Assembly: GCA_013407085.1 (NCBI GenBank)
Contig: JACCGJ010000335.1
Coordinates: forward strand, 45,800 to 109,799
DNA: 64,000 nucleotides
Source of the DNA: Atriophallophorus winterbourni
Lineage: Eukaryota; Platyhelminthes; Trematoda; Plagiorchiida; Microphallidae
Reading direction: 5' to 3'
In this document: one piece after another, positions 46,992-58,956 of the stretch
Layout of the letters: every line of letters begins with the position of its first letter
Numbering within the stretch: the stretch's first letter is position 1
Made by a program: the position numbers and the translations under genes
Notes under the pieces: model-generated
What the model saw: the letters and a program-made list of their open reading frames with translations, nothing else
What the model was told of the DNA's origin: nothing
The model's database searches: none

Positions 46992-47461
46992 TGTGATCTC
47001 CGGTTCTGGCAAATAATTGTACATAACCGTATTGATAGCTGGGGTCCCCACAATAGATTCTCGCGTATGTCTGGCTTGAAGTAAGTTAGGATAGAACGCT
47101 TGCATTGTTCCTGGATAAGACGTCTGATATGACATGTCGCAAAACGCAATTTTTTGATTGTTTAGTGGTTTGTGTCCAGCCATTTGTGTGATCGAAATTG
47201 GTGAGGACAATTCTTGGGAATTGAGCAAATATGAGCACGCATTGAATGGAAGTTGTGCCGGTTGTTGAGTAGCTTGTAATAAGCATGCGTTTGAGCAGTT
47301 TGCAATAAAATTGTTCTGACTAGAGCATTCGGGATTCACAGATCCAGAGATTACATCGAAGTTGGACGATGTGTTGGTCGGAAAGGTAATTCCTCTGGCT
47401 TCGGGAGACTCTGGAATAGTCTTGGACACAGGAGCTTGGTACATACTGGATACATTGTGTC
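46992..47461 (-). CDS. Candidate internal exon of an unknown gene
   Basis: A 470-bp open stretch on the minus strand, bounded by a possible AG acceptor (CCCTTTATAAAG) and a good donor (ACA followed by GTGAGT). The product is rich in Ser, Gln, Pro and Asn (for instance ACLLQATQQPAQLPFNACSY and SSPISITQMAGHKPL), with no TE motif and no recognised domain. Low-complexity composition of this type is common in transcription-factor activation regions, but no function is assigned. It is much longer than neighbouring chance ORFs. Confidence 0.45.
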
Positions 47462-49560
47462 CTTTATAAAGGGGTAATATACTTACAATAAAATCTCAGA
47501 ACAACAAACTACTGAAACATATATAGTAGAAGTTATGATATTTTATTTCAAGCTGAATTTATTATTAATTTTATTACTATTTGTACCAAGGTTAATGATA
47601 TCTCAAATCAAAGCATATTTTCCATAGAGGTAATTAAAGTTCACCGCGAAAAAATAGTGAGAGGTCTCATTGAACGTACATTGCTTGCTATTTTAGTAAT
47701 ATCCCGTTAAGGATTCACATTGTAGCTGTAAAATTTTGTTGGTTAGAATTATATTCGGTTGATGAAATTTCATGCTCATTCAAAAGCTATTTTATAATTA
47801 ATTCAAACAAAATAATTCAAATTTCATCCAAATATTTTCTTTCTCCAAACCTTGGGCTAAAGGGGAACGTTTCTATTGGACCGATCCAAGCGAAGCGAAC
47901 CCTATTTCTATTGGTTCGTAGTCAGCTGACGATCAAGGCCGAAATTCACGCCAAGCCCACAGATGGGCAGAATTAACCACGACCTGATAAGTGGACATAA
48001 GCGAGAGAAAACTGCACTTTTGTTAGCTGTATTTCAACGCGGAACATTGAGTGTTGGGTAGTCCGTTGCCATGTTGTGGGATTATGAAACAGCACAATTG
48101 TTCACCGCATGGCGTTGGTGACCCGATATGATGCATTTACATTTAGCGAAATAATTTGGTCGCGAAAGAACATCTGATGTGTGTAACAATCGTACAATGA
48201 AAATTTTGGCGCCAAAATCTTTTCCGCTTCAGGTGCTGAGAATAATGCAAATACATGGAAAGCTTATTTCCCTGGTAGCTAAAATTATGTGTCGAAAGTG
48301 CATCTAAATTGAATAATGAATTTATGTTGTTCTGTTTAATTGTTACGTGATGATTATTTAATAAGGCTGATAAAAATGTATATATAGTTTAATACACGGG
48401 GTAAAATTATTCTAATACTGATAGGCCTAGTGTATGGCAAAGATTCGATTCTTGCACGAAATGTTTTCGAATCGTTGAAGTCTTTGTCTTATAGAAATGC
48501 ATCAGTTTAAATTAATTTTGCTTGTAGTCCATTAAGTGACCTCACTTGAGTTGATTGGACAAGGGAAACTGAGAAAATATTATCATCTGGAAATATTTCA
48601 CAGACTGCCGATTACTGATTTGTATTTGGAAAATCTGACAATGCTGCAGCTAGAGCCTATTCAGCAGACTCTGCTTGATAACAAACTGGCATACACTGGA
48701 AACCAGCCCTTCAATTTCACGGTTTGAGATTGATGAAATAGCTGCTTCCATTTTACTCTGTTTTACAATTGCATTCGGTAAAACAATTTTTCATAATTAT
48801 ATCTGCCAGGGACGAAGAAATATCCGATTGCTGAAACATATCGATATCTCTACGTGCTTGATAAATTATCGCTGTCGCATAATTCATTCCTACGAGAAGG
48901 CAAACACAGAGATTGTATTTTGTGACGCATCTCTCAGAACAAATAGCAAAACTTTTCTCTTTTTATGGCAATAGGCAAGTCAACACAGCAGTTACAAGCA
49001 ATCGGATCACATGTGATCTTACACATGAATGAACAAGATATCTGGCAAAATATTCAGATCATTATTAAAATATCATGTAGGATTTGATGCATTAAGGTAT
49101 TAAGGAGAGTTTCGAATATTTTCTAGAATAATAACCTTGCCAATCGTTTCTCCATCCCTATGATTGCTACATAACAAAACGCTCACAACATTTCAAAACT
49201 CATTAAAATTATTGATGGTTCTTGTAACGAGTGGACGTATGGGGAGACATGTAATTTTGAATTCGGAATTTAAAATAATTCCGCGCCTCTGTAAAATGAA
49301 CGCCAGGTATTTTCGGTTATTCCATTTTTCCGACAGACGCACTTAGGTGTTTTGTTTAACTGAACGACGAAGTAGGTACCAAAAGGGATGTGGAAGACAA
49401 TGGTGCCAGGTTTTAAAATGATTTTAACAGATGACTAGCTTAGCGTGAAATTAAGAAAACCACTGAAACGCGTTTCTTTAAAGAACCGGGTGATAAAAGT
49501 GAGAAATTTGTCGATCTATTGTCAGATATCCATAACTAGATGATCGAAACACACTAGAAG
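47462..49560. other. No gene seen
   Basis: AT-rich intergenic or intronic DNA. 47880-48240 is less AT-rich but carries no recognisable ORF or repeat. Short ORFs at 48536-48974 lack domains. Confidence 0.45.
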
Positions 49561-49569
49561 CCGTATTTG

Positions 49570-49870
49570 TATGCATTTTCATCACAACCATCCCAAACGA
49601 GCGGTTTCATGATGACAGTACGTTCAAGATCACATGCTGTGGAGAAACGGGTTTCACCTAATTAACATGTGCATTGACACGTGAAAGAACCGGTTGATCG
49701 TACCAACTTTATCACAAAGTGGATTTAAGAAAATCCAGACCTCGAATACTATTTCTTAAGTGTGTCAAGGCATGTGAATCCTCATCATAATGTCACTATC
49801 GTGCAAACAGCACGAAATCAGTGGATGTTTGTGTTAGTGTGATGAAAATGCAAGCAAATGAGGATGTTTT
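49570..49870. mobile_element. Hammerhead element, degenerate inverted dimer
   Basis: Left half on minus: GCATTTTCATCACA, then GCGGTTTCATGATGACAGTA, where stem II has been lost. Right half on plus: CTATC directly followed by GTGCAAACAGCACGAAATC, where CTGATGA has been deleted, then the GTGTGATGAAAATGCAAGCA tail. Spacer arms with AACCGGTTGATCGTACCAAC lie between. Same architecture as 31634-32091 but both ribozymes are dead. Confidence 0.62.
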
Positions 49871-50088
49871 CAAGTCTAAGGTTTTAACTCATCAGCATAT
49901 GTATGGGCACACAATCGAACAACTTGATCATGCAAAGCCTATTCAAAAGTGGCGTACAAGTTCAGAACCTGTAACCGCTTTGTGCTACGTAATTATCGTC
50001 AAAACGATGTGCATGATTTAATGAAGAACCAACCGGAAAGAACAGAAACCGACATTATATTCATTTTCATGCTTTTCCGTCATACACA

Positions 50089-50130
50089 CCCCACGACCGG
50101 TTTCGAGCTGTTTGCACTCAGCAGGTAGGG
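50089..50130 (-). ncRNA. Hammerhead remnant (family 1)
   Basis: Minus strand: CCCTAC, CTGCTGA (A6 changed to C), GTGC-AAACA-GCTC, GAAA, ACCGGTC, GTGGGG. One core mutation and one stem II mismatch. Confidence 0.75.
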
Positions 50131-50954
50131 ACAGTAAGATCAGCATCCGCATGCGCTTGAAACCGACATTGTTTTGTATATTAAACATATAAATATACGT
50201 CGAAGCAATGGATCAGTGTTTTAGTAGTACAGCAATCGAGTGTCGATGTTCCATTTGCGTGGCGGAAACACTAAAGTTGCATGAAAAAGGAAAACTACTT
50301 GGACTATGCTGCATAGTTGCATCGGTGTGACAGTTAAGATGGATGAACAGCATCGAATTTTTAGCGAAACCCAATTGTTTACATTCCGGTTATCGTAAAT
50401 AATCAGGCGATGTTTAGGCAATAAATTGGCTCCGTTCTGTTCGAATTCGCGTATCCGAGATTAATTAGCACCTCCGGTTGACACAATAAGCATGAACCAT
50501 GTATTGTTTAAGTTTATTTACTAACTTTTTTTCAATGTCACATTGAAAGTAGCAAATTTAAGTCGCCACATTTCCGGTTGAAATGTGATAGGCATCTCGT
50601 TTGTTATGAAGTTGTATCTTGTGAGGCGGCATGCTATGTATAAGTTAGAGCCGGCTGATTTTGTGAACGAAAATTAGATCGGACTGTGAGACGTTTGTTT
50701 GGTGTAGCATTTCTGCGATCTGCTTTGTTGACGCCACGAGTGCAAGGGTTGAAAACTGTCGCCTACATCTGACAAACTGCTATCAACAACACGAGTATCA
50801 ACATTTTCAATTGGATAGCCTTAGCAACATGTGTATTGTGTGTGCTTGAATTGGAATAAAACTAAAGAACATAAATGGCACAGCTTTTATTTTGTATTGA
50901 ACAATATTTTCTGAAATAAGGGCCAGGTGAGAAAATGCTAATTTGCATGCATTT

Positions 50955-51008
50955 CCATCCCACCCCGAAAACGGCTTCCTGCTGTTTGTACAAATTAGGT
51001 AGGGAGAG
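50955..51008 (-). ncRNA. Hammerhead remnant (family 1), strongly decayed
   Basis: Minus strand: CTCCCTACCTAATTTGTA, CAAACAGCAGGAAGC and GGGGTGGGATGGAAATGCA retain the family layout. Core lost. Confidence 0.5.
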
Positions 51009-52175
51009 TACGATCAAGATCTGTCTACCCGTTACATTTTATTTTATTTTTCATTCTACGGCCTATGCTATTCGGTTCGTTTGACGTTGAAATAGATGCT
51101 ACACAGTAATCAACTGTACAGTGATGTATGATAGATAAATAAGTCTTTATTTAATGCCGCACAACGGACTGTAAACAAGTTTTTTTCAAATTTTAGAAGT
51201 ACTATCAGCCAATCAACGAAGCGTATCAATATACACAGAAAACCGACAGAACTAATTTTCACCAATTTATTCCTCATGTCGAACTATACCATATACTCTG
51301 GTCATAAAACTATTCAAATGTACTAAACATTAGTGGTGAACCAGCACTGGCGTTACGACTCACAAATTTAAATTACTAAATGCAGATGCAAATTAAATTT
51401 CGTAGAACGGTGAATGAAAATCTTCCGTGAATGATATTCAAGATTTCCGGGATGAATACCCGTCAAGCCCGGGCGAGAGGTGTCTTCTTTCAAACATTTA
51501 TACTAGCATGTAGCCTAAATATAGAATACTAGTTGATTCAACGAATAGAACTAATCTAGGGATGTTATCAAGGCATCAGTATCAGTATGAGGGAGAAAAT
51601 ATCTGCTATACGAAGACAAGATTTATTCGATCTGATTGAAGATTTGTAAGTATTCAATGAGTCATAATTTGTTTCTTGGGAAGCAGTGGACCCCTACGTA
51701 TATAGGTCATGTTGAGTGCTAACAATCAATGTGTCAAAGGAAATTGCACACATCAATTCACTATAATATTTCATCAATATGAACGGGAGCTGGTAGATCA
51801 AATGAAGTAAAATGTAGAAAGTAAAATACTTAAAACCAGACATTGCTAATGATTTTTTAGTGGCAGACTGACTCTTTACCAAGGCAAATCTATGATAAAT
51901 TTTCTGGCCTTCGTAGTTTTACCTACATTATGAATATAGCCGTGCCTCCCTCTCATTGTCTAGTCGAAGCGAACAACCTTGAACTTTCTCTGTCTAGCCG
52001 AACTCAATGTTGAAAAATATCGATTGTCCGTAGGGGAAGTGGGTTGAAGGCGTAGACTAGGAGTGTGTTGCGACAACTTTAGATCAATGAACTAAAAGCG
52101 TATCGTATCTAAATCTAACGGAATTGATGGATCATAGCAATCATCATCAATGGCGTATGAAATGGGTTTTCTTAG
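51009..52175. other. No gene seen
   Basis: AT-rich with no recognisable coding region, repeat or RNA. Confidence 0.45.
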
Positions 52176-52400
52176 GATTCCAGGATTCCAGGATTTATGG
52201 TTGAAAATGATAATACTGTACAACACCACAGGATTACTGTATGAATGAAAATGTGAAACATATGATAGTATGCAAGGAATAGAGGCTCGCGAATATGTAA
52301 GTCCAATTTCGCTTTAAACACCGCCAGGCAAGGAGAGTCCACCACATGTTGGGGTAGGGAATTCCAAAGAAATATAGCACAAAACTGCATTTGTGTATGT
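52176..52400 (-). mobile_element. CR1-like LINE 3' fragment
   Basis: Minus strand: FLWNSLPQHVVDSP then FKAKLDLHI, and a 3' tail of repeated GGATTCCA at 52178-52195. 5' truncated. Confidence 0.75.
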
Positions 52401-52482
52401 AACTTTCGTGATTGATATTACTTGGGGTTAATTGAAATTTAGCAATATTTACGTTTAGACAAACTGCTGGCCATTTCAGGTG

Positions 52483-52900
52483 TTTCTGGTGTTTCTGACT
52501 GCTTATCGTCGTCAGGTGGAGACTGTAAGACTAGGTTGAGTGCTTGACAAGGCAACAGTATGTGATTCTGTGTTTGAACACCGTGGTTCGTTGTACGAAC
52601 CCTATGCAACAGTGGCATTCAAGTATAACATTATTTACCGTTTATCCACTGTATCAAGGCTCACTGAGACTAATATTACCGTCTCTACCTGATGACGGCA
52701 CACTGCCAGAAACCGGTAGTGGTGTTTGATTTCAGGGGATGTGAGCAACACATCACTTTGGTCGTCCATAAGCGCCTTGGGTACTTTACCAGGTATCACT
52801 ATGGGATTCAGTGTTTGAACAGCGTTGTTCGTTGTACAAACCCTGTGAAACAGTGGTATTCAATTATAACTTTGGTTTGCAATAAATTAGGAAAGTATTA
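52483..52900. mobile_element. Hammerhead element, family 2, with inverted and direct repeats
   Basis: A minus-strand hammerhead remnant (52483-52520, CTGACGA) and a plus-strand one (52683-52724) face outwards from a central unit. The segment GATTC-GTGTTTGAAC...GTTCGTTGTAC...AACAGTGGTATTCAA occurs twice directly (about 52550-52620 and 52806-52870). The unit is thus a compound of about 1.7 copies. Confidence 0.7.
52683..52724 (+). ncRNA. Hammerhead ribozyme, family 2
   Basis: CTCTAC, CTGATGA, C-GGCA-CAC-TGCC-A, GAAA, ACCGGTA, GTGGTG. CTGATGA and GAAA are intact and helix I pairs CTAC with GTGG. The first stem II pair would be C-A, and the cleavage triplet is GTA rather than GTC. Possibly weakly active or inactive. 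Confidence 0.68.
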
Positions 52901-53091
52901 AAAAACTCACAAATAACTATGAGCGGAAAATTGTCATCATATTACGTGCTGGAATGATTGGAATAAGTCGTTACCTTTGGCAACGAATTAGAGATTGTAC
53001 TCAAAAAACGATAAACTGACGCAGTCATCAATTTTATTCCGATCAAACAGTTTTAGCCGTAAAATGTAAACTCAGTCAACATTTCCTTCAC

Positions 53092-53140
53092 ACATACAAC
53101 ACAACCGGTTTTGTATGGTTTGCACTCATCATGAATGGAC
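53092..53140 (-). ncRNA. Hammerhead remnant (family 1)
   Basis: Minus strand: GTCCATTCATGATGAGTGC, AAACCATACAAAACCGGTTG. Stem II pairs partly (GTGC with ATAC) and GAAA is changed to AAAA. Confidence 0.6.
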
Positions 53141-53632
53141 AGTATACTGAGAATCCACATGCATATAGAACCAAGATGTTTACGTTATCCAGGGAAACAA
53201 ACAGTTTTTACGAAAGGATTATACGAATTTTCGGAGGAATATCATAGCTTTACCATGAAAATCAAAACTTCATTTGTGTTACAGCTATTCAATTGTTCGA
53301 TTACGTGTCATTTAATCGGACACCTGAATTATGATATTATAAATGTGAAATCCCACATACAATTGGATCGATTTTGGTCACGTGGTACGATTCGAACGGT
53401 AATAATTCCAGATTAGTTGCATTGCCATTTGGAGCTCAGGCTAATTTAATTGGTGAATACACGGTCGAAAGCTAACGAAGCTCACAAGCCCTAAATAGTT
53501 CTCTGATTTAAATGTTTGAGAAAATTTTTCGTTGATTAAATATACGACGAAAGGTTCATTGAAATCCAACTTTGGCGACAGTCAGTTTTTGAGTATGATT
53601 GGTTTTTTTCAAGAAAGTGCTGCTTAGCATCA

Positions 53633-56600
53633 TGGATTCAAGGATTTATGGTTAAAAAGTCACTACCTTGCAACATCGCAGGATTACGGTTTGACAATCA
53701 ATTCGGGAACTTGAGACGTAAAGGGATAAGTTATGTTCGCGTGTCACTTTCTCATCACACACCTCAAACAAGTGTCTTAGTGGATGTCCTTCGGTAGATG
53801 GATCCGAATAATATCGCGCTGTATCCTTCTTGGATAAAGTCATATAGACTCAGACTTCGCAAACTTTCGGTGTACGGAACACTGCGAAGACCCATCACTA
53901 ACTTTGTTGCTCTGTGATAGATTTTATCAAAGAGAGCAATATCTCTTCGCAGCCGAAGAGATCATACCTCTATCACACACAGCGAGATTCTTCAAAATAT
54001 TCTTTGAATTATACCTAACAATCTGCTGGCCCGTCGATATATATTCTGGCAGTGCACTGTGCTCTTCAGGTTACCGCTAATCCACACTCCAAGATCTTTT
54101 TCTAACGAGCTCCATTCTAGGTTTTCAGTTCCCAATCGATATGTCCAAGGAACATTCTTGCCAAGATGGAGAATCTTACATTTCTGTATGTTGAATGACT
54201 TGTTTTTCATGGCCGCCCAATTTGGCGCGCTGTTCATAACCCTTTGCAGTTTCTCACAGTCATCTACAGAACTAATCGGCGTCCAAATTTTCATATCATC
54301 CGCGAACAGGCCCATTTTAGAACATATGAGGGGAGGTAAATCGTTTATGTATAACAGATAGAGGACGGGCCTAACTCAGATCCTTGTGGGACTCCACTCG
54401 TGGTTTTGAACCTTTGTGATAGCACTCCGTTAACTTTAACTCTGGCGTTTCGATCTGACAAATAGTCACACAACCATGAGAGAAGTGGTTCACATATTCC
54501 TGAACGCATCAGTTTTTGGAAAAGCAGATGATTGACTCTGTCAAAAGCTTTAGAAATGTCTAGGTAACAGACGTGGATGCAAGAACTTCTATCTTTCGTC
54601 CAGTCGTCTAATGCTATGAGAAGATTTGTGAGACAGGATCGGTGAGATCGAGATCCATGCTGCGCTGGTGAAAACAAATTAAGCGATTCAAAGCGTGCAA
54701 TCATTTTTCTGAGACTGTGCGTTCCATGACCTTACCAATATCATGTAATAGTGTGACGGGACGAAAATTTGCAGCGTCAGATCAGCAGCTGCCTTTGAAG
54801 ATAAGTGTAATCCCGCCGGACTTCAAATCTTTTGGTACCACTAACTTAAGCAGTGAATAGTTAAACAGGCTGGAAAGCGGTTCACAAAGCTGACGATGAC
54901 AGAGCCAGAGTACATCCGTTGTGATGCCATGCGTACCTGGGAATATTCTTACATTCAGTTTAAGCAATTGACTTCCGACAATTTCTGTGTTTATCAACAT
55001 TTCGCCCAATGATTCGATTCCGGAGTCGCCTAAATATTCACAACGTTCACACAAAAACTTTTGGCACGAACGCTTTAGATTAATAAATCGCGAGAGCATT
55101 TGCGGATTCCGACGCAATCTCAGAGATTTTATCAACATTCTGGAGGACAAAAATACCTCGTTCGACTTTCGCTTTCGCGTTTATGATTTTTTATAGTTAG
55201 TAAAGTTTGTATTCCAATTTTGACAGCAGCCTTTATCCTCTCGAATAATTGAAGTCATTTTGTTGCATAAAATGCGAAAATCAGAAGTATTGTTAGTTTT
55301 ATGCTGCATCTACGCTGCTCGCTTCAGCGCTATCCACTTTTAATTTCTGCTGCGGTCAATAAAACGAAGTTCATGTTCGGATCTTTTAGGAACGATCTGC
55401 AAGTTCTCGTCAAAATTCCGTTTCAGATAATTTACAAGTTCGTTGAGTTGCGAGTCATGGCTTATGTGGTCCTTCTGCCAATTCTGAATATGCGCGAGCG
55501 ATTTACTCAGGGCCAATTTGTCTAACCGACGAACCACCCCATTCAGAGCAAGCGATTTGTGAGTACTACAAACATAGTTGAACAAGAGTAACGAACGGTC
55601 ACTAAGACCCAGCGGAGCCTGGAATCCGATCGTTTCGACAAATTGTTCTTCAGATGTTAACACTAAATCCAAGACGGAGGGGCGGTCAGAACCTCTTCAC
55701 CGAGTGCTTTCGTGAACATGGTTTTATAAAAGGACAGAATCTAGCACCTCTCTAAATCGGTATTCGAGCTTTTGTGGGGAGTGAACGTCTCTAAGATAAA
55801 GGAAGGCAAGTTAAAATCACCCATAATAAGTATTGCTGCTTGCTGAGTGCGAGTCAAGCGCTGAAGCACTTGGATCAACCTTTTGTTGTACGATTCCGTA
55901 GATGAAAGAGACCGGTAGACCACAATAATCATGCAAACTCCACCAGATATTAGGGCTAAAGAACACCAAATTGTATCCTAGAAATGGGATTCTGTGTTGT
56001 CTATTGGACGACAACGGAGGTGATTATGATAATGAAAAGCAACGCCACCACCAATTCTCTCTCGATCATTTCTTATCAGATTCATATTGGAAATACATAT
56101 CTCCATTCCAATCAATTGGGAAGAATACCATGTTTCTGTAATGGCGATAATATCAGGTGAGTGGTGCAAGCATATTCAAGTTAACTCCGCCAATTTGTCC
56201 GAAAGACTTTGCGCATTTGTATATAAACATCTTAGAAAGTTTTTAGTGTTCAAGTCATTAAATGTTATCAATAGACCGACTCGGCTAGAGTAGGAATGCT
56301 CAAGTTTTTTGAAGCTATCGCATAAGATTCCGTTCGAACCGCATCAGTAGGCGTTGGTTGAAAAGTACTATCCGTTTGCTTGCCTCCGGTTATTATCCTG
56401 GTGAAGCTTAACTCGATGTTTTGGGGTAAGTTTCTTCTATAAGCTTTTGATTCATGTTCGGTAATATCCGTCATTTCGGTTGTCAAGAGGGTTAGCTTTA
56501 AAGGGCTAGAACCTTGCCCTTAGAGTTGGCAGACCGCGGTATCCTGTAAGCGTCCACAAGAATGTCTTTTATAATATCTATTGTTTCGGCTAGGTATTTT

Positions 56601-57400
56601 CACTGTTTGTGATCGTGCTCAAACATTTCTTGAGAAGGAAAGTCAGCAGCATCTTTCGGAACGTCTAGACGTACAATACTTCTTGGATTATTTTCTTCTC
56701 GATATTAATTCAATGACATTCGCCAACCACCATGGTAGATTTGCATGAATACGACATGTAATCTCTGGAACATCAAAGAGTACATTTTGCACGTCCTCCG
56801 CAGATTGCAGCGTTATTCGTCAAAGGCGAGGATGATCTTTGTGAGGAGAATTCAGGTGGCAGTTCAGCCGAACTATTGATGAGGGAGTAATTGCGGCCAT
56901 TCTCATCTGACTACAGAGTTTATACCATATCACCATGTCATCTTTTCGCTTAGATTCTAACAGCGTTTCCCGCGAGTAACGGCGGATTTTGATTTATAAT
57001 GTGAGTCGGTCTTTTTAGAAATGGTTTTGCTGAATCCTTTCTCGTTTCCGTTAAGTTTAGTAGTCACTGGCAGTAGCCGCTAAGTCGAGCAACAATGGTA
57101 CAATAATGACGTTTATTATCTTTTCATTCAGTTTTGTATGCCGGATGCTAGTCCATTTAGACGCGTCTCAATTTCGTTCTCAAGAATTTTTGCTATCACT
57201 GTTTATTTGGCCTTACAAGGCGGGCAAACGTAGCAAGCACCGGGACAAATATCTCCATTAATAATTGCTATCAAATCCGAGGTCAGCGATTTGTCGCATT
57301 TTGCTGCACTTTATACAAGCAAGATAACAGGTAACAGACTTCGCCTTAGGATTTACCGACTTGGCAAAGCGTACACATAAAGCCCGATGTGCTTTGTTTA
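53633..57400 (-). mobile_element. Nearly full-length degenerate CR1-like LINE
   Basis: Minus strand, 5' to 3'. ORF1 region (about 57400-56300): cysteine pairs CTLCQVGK and CIKCSK, and after a frameshift INGDICPGACYVCPPCKAK form a PHD finger; ITLQSAEDVQNVLFDVPEI follows. APE endonuclease (56169-55340): SPDIIAITETW, IIMGDFNLPSF, GLSDRSLLL. RT (55150-53990): GTHGITTDVLW, AQHGSRSHRSCLTNLL, YLDISKAFDRVNH, SGVPQGSELGPS, and the active-site FADDMK. 3' end with a GGATTCAAGGATTTATGGTTA tail at 53634-53654. Several frameshifts and stops make it inactive. Other LINE 3' fragments in the window belong to this family or a close relative. Confidence 0.87.
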
Positions 57401-58014
57401 ATTTTCGGGGTCATCCGGTCAAGGTTGTGAGCAGCACTGTTCAGTGGTGTGTGCACAAGCAGTGGTTCAGCCGAGCGATCGATCATGAATATTGTGAGCG
57501 CGACAAAAATGCGGTGCTCACAAATAGGAGCCAAATCAAAATTGAATGCGGCGATACGCTTCGGTAGTTGATCGCACGATTTTGAATATATAACCAGCCG
57601 ATGGCGATGACGTTAATCCCTTTGAGGACTTGGTGAGTATTATCAGCGTTGCACGCTTAGAGCACATATGGGAAAATCATGGGAAATCCAAATTTGCTCG
57701 TATTATTGAATACCGCTACGAGATTGGGATATCCAGAAAGCTGACTTCGAGGGGATTCCGACAAGGTACAATATATCCACACATGTGCCAGTGTAAGAAA
57801 AATATAATCAGGAGCTCAATATAATGCGAACGCATGGCACGGTGGTAGACGTTAAAGACGGAAATTAAAGTTAAGAAGTAGAAGAAGAAGTTAACGTTTT
57901 CGAGTTCCAAAAGCAGGTTGATTAAATAAATCGGTTCGAGATTGAGGTTGTGTAATGCATTTTTGTTTCCTTATTCATAATTGTTCCAAATTTGGAATTT
58001 GCAGCCACTGGTTA
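57401..58014. other. Possible LINE 5' UTR, otherwise no gene
   Basis: 57400-57640 is relatively GC-rich and sits immediately 5' of the LINE ORF1, so it may be its internal promoter/5' UTR (inference). 57640-58014 shows nothing recognisable. Confidence 0.4.
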
Positions 58015-58180
58015 ATAGGGTTAATGAAACAACATGATGTTCAAACACAGAATCACGTAGTGCTTCCTGGTCAAGCGCTTGAGGTGCTGATGAATAAGCA
58101 AAGTGAAGCGTTGCTCACATACCCCGCAGATACACACCACTATCGGTTTCTGGCTGTTTGCCGGCATCAGGTGAAAACAT
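58015..58180 (-). mobile_element. Hammerhead repeat, family 2, single unit
   Basis: Carries the family segments GTTCAAACACAGAATCAC, GGTCAAGCGCTTGAGG and GTTGCTCACAT. The hammerhead remnant at 58136-58173 (minus strand) reads CTGATGC, CGGCAAACAGCC, AGAAA, ACCGATA, GTGG. The last core A of CTGATGA is changed. Confidence 0.68.
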
Positions 58181-58419
58181 TTAGTTGAAGACATTGATCA
58201 TGATAGTTCTCTTACGATGAACCACAGAAACCCATAGTAATCGGTTATCGAGCGTTCAGGTGGATCATGTGTGATGTGACAACAGATAACTTTGTAAAAT
58301 CATGGAAAATCACATAAAAATCGTTTCTTCGTCATGTAACAATCTGGAACCGTGATAAAATAAGCAACACGTGTTCTATATCTACTCAAACGTGTATTTG
58401 GGAAATTTTCGCCCAAGAT

Positions 58420-58911
58420 ATTCCCAAGGATTATGAATACATACTTGAGACTAGTCATGGAATACGGTGTGCAGTCATGGTCTCCGTGGCTCAAAAGGGA
58501 TGTGGAACTTATGCAGCGAATCCATCACCGCTCAACAAAACTAGTTCTCAGCATTCGAAACAAACCATTTTAAAAAGGATAGCTCAACTGAATCTGTTCG
58601 ATTTTCCATATCGACGAATCAGAGGAGATCTTATCTTACTTTACAAAACATTCCATACCCCGAACCATCCCTTACAGGATTTATTCACGCGAAGGGATAC
58701 GAGGAATTATCGGACCCATAAATATGTGCTGGTCGTACCCCATTCCCGCCTGAACTGTAGAAGGTATTTTTACTCTGTCCGTGTCTCTTTTACTTGAAAC
58801 AGTTTGCCTTCAACCGTTGCTCACGCCACTAGCTTGCATGACTTTAAAACGAAATTAGACGAATTTTTATTGCATTATTCGTTTCCAGAACACTTATATA
58901 CCGTTTAATCT
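58420..58911 (+). mobile_element. CR1-like LINE 3' fragment
   Basis: Plus strand: MQRIHHRSTKLV-type start near 58510, RIAQLNLFDFPYRRIRGDLI, LLYKTFHTPNHPLQDLF, SRLNCRRYFYSVRVSF, then SLPSTVAHATSLHDFKTKLDEF. A repeat-rich CCTTGAATTACCTTGAA tail follows near 59047. Interrupted by a 32-bp hammerhead-family insertion at 58925. Confidence 0.78.
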
Positions 58912-58924
58912 ATGTTCTTATATT

Positions 58925-58956
58925 AAGGGATGGGGATGTGAGCAACACATTACTGC
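58925..58956 (+). mobile_element. 32-bp insertion of a hammerhead-repeat fragment with 13-bp target duplication
   Basis: AAGGGATGGGGATGTGAGCA plus 12 more bases, flanked on both sides by ATGTTCTTATATT (58912-58924 and 58957-58969). The insert matches the segment just downstream of family 2 hammerheads (44848, 52734, 60573). Confidence 0.8.

Noticed and set aside
57361..57567. 68-codon plus-strand frame as a gene
   Set aside because: It overlaps the minus-strand LINE 5' region with its PHD cysteines; no independent support.
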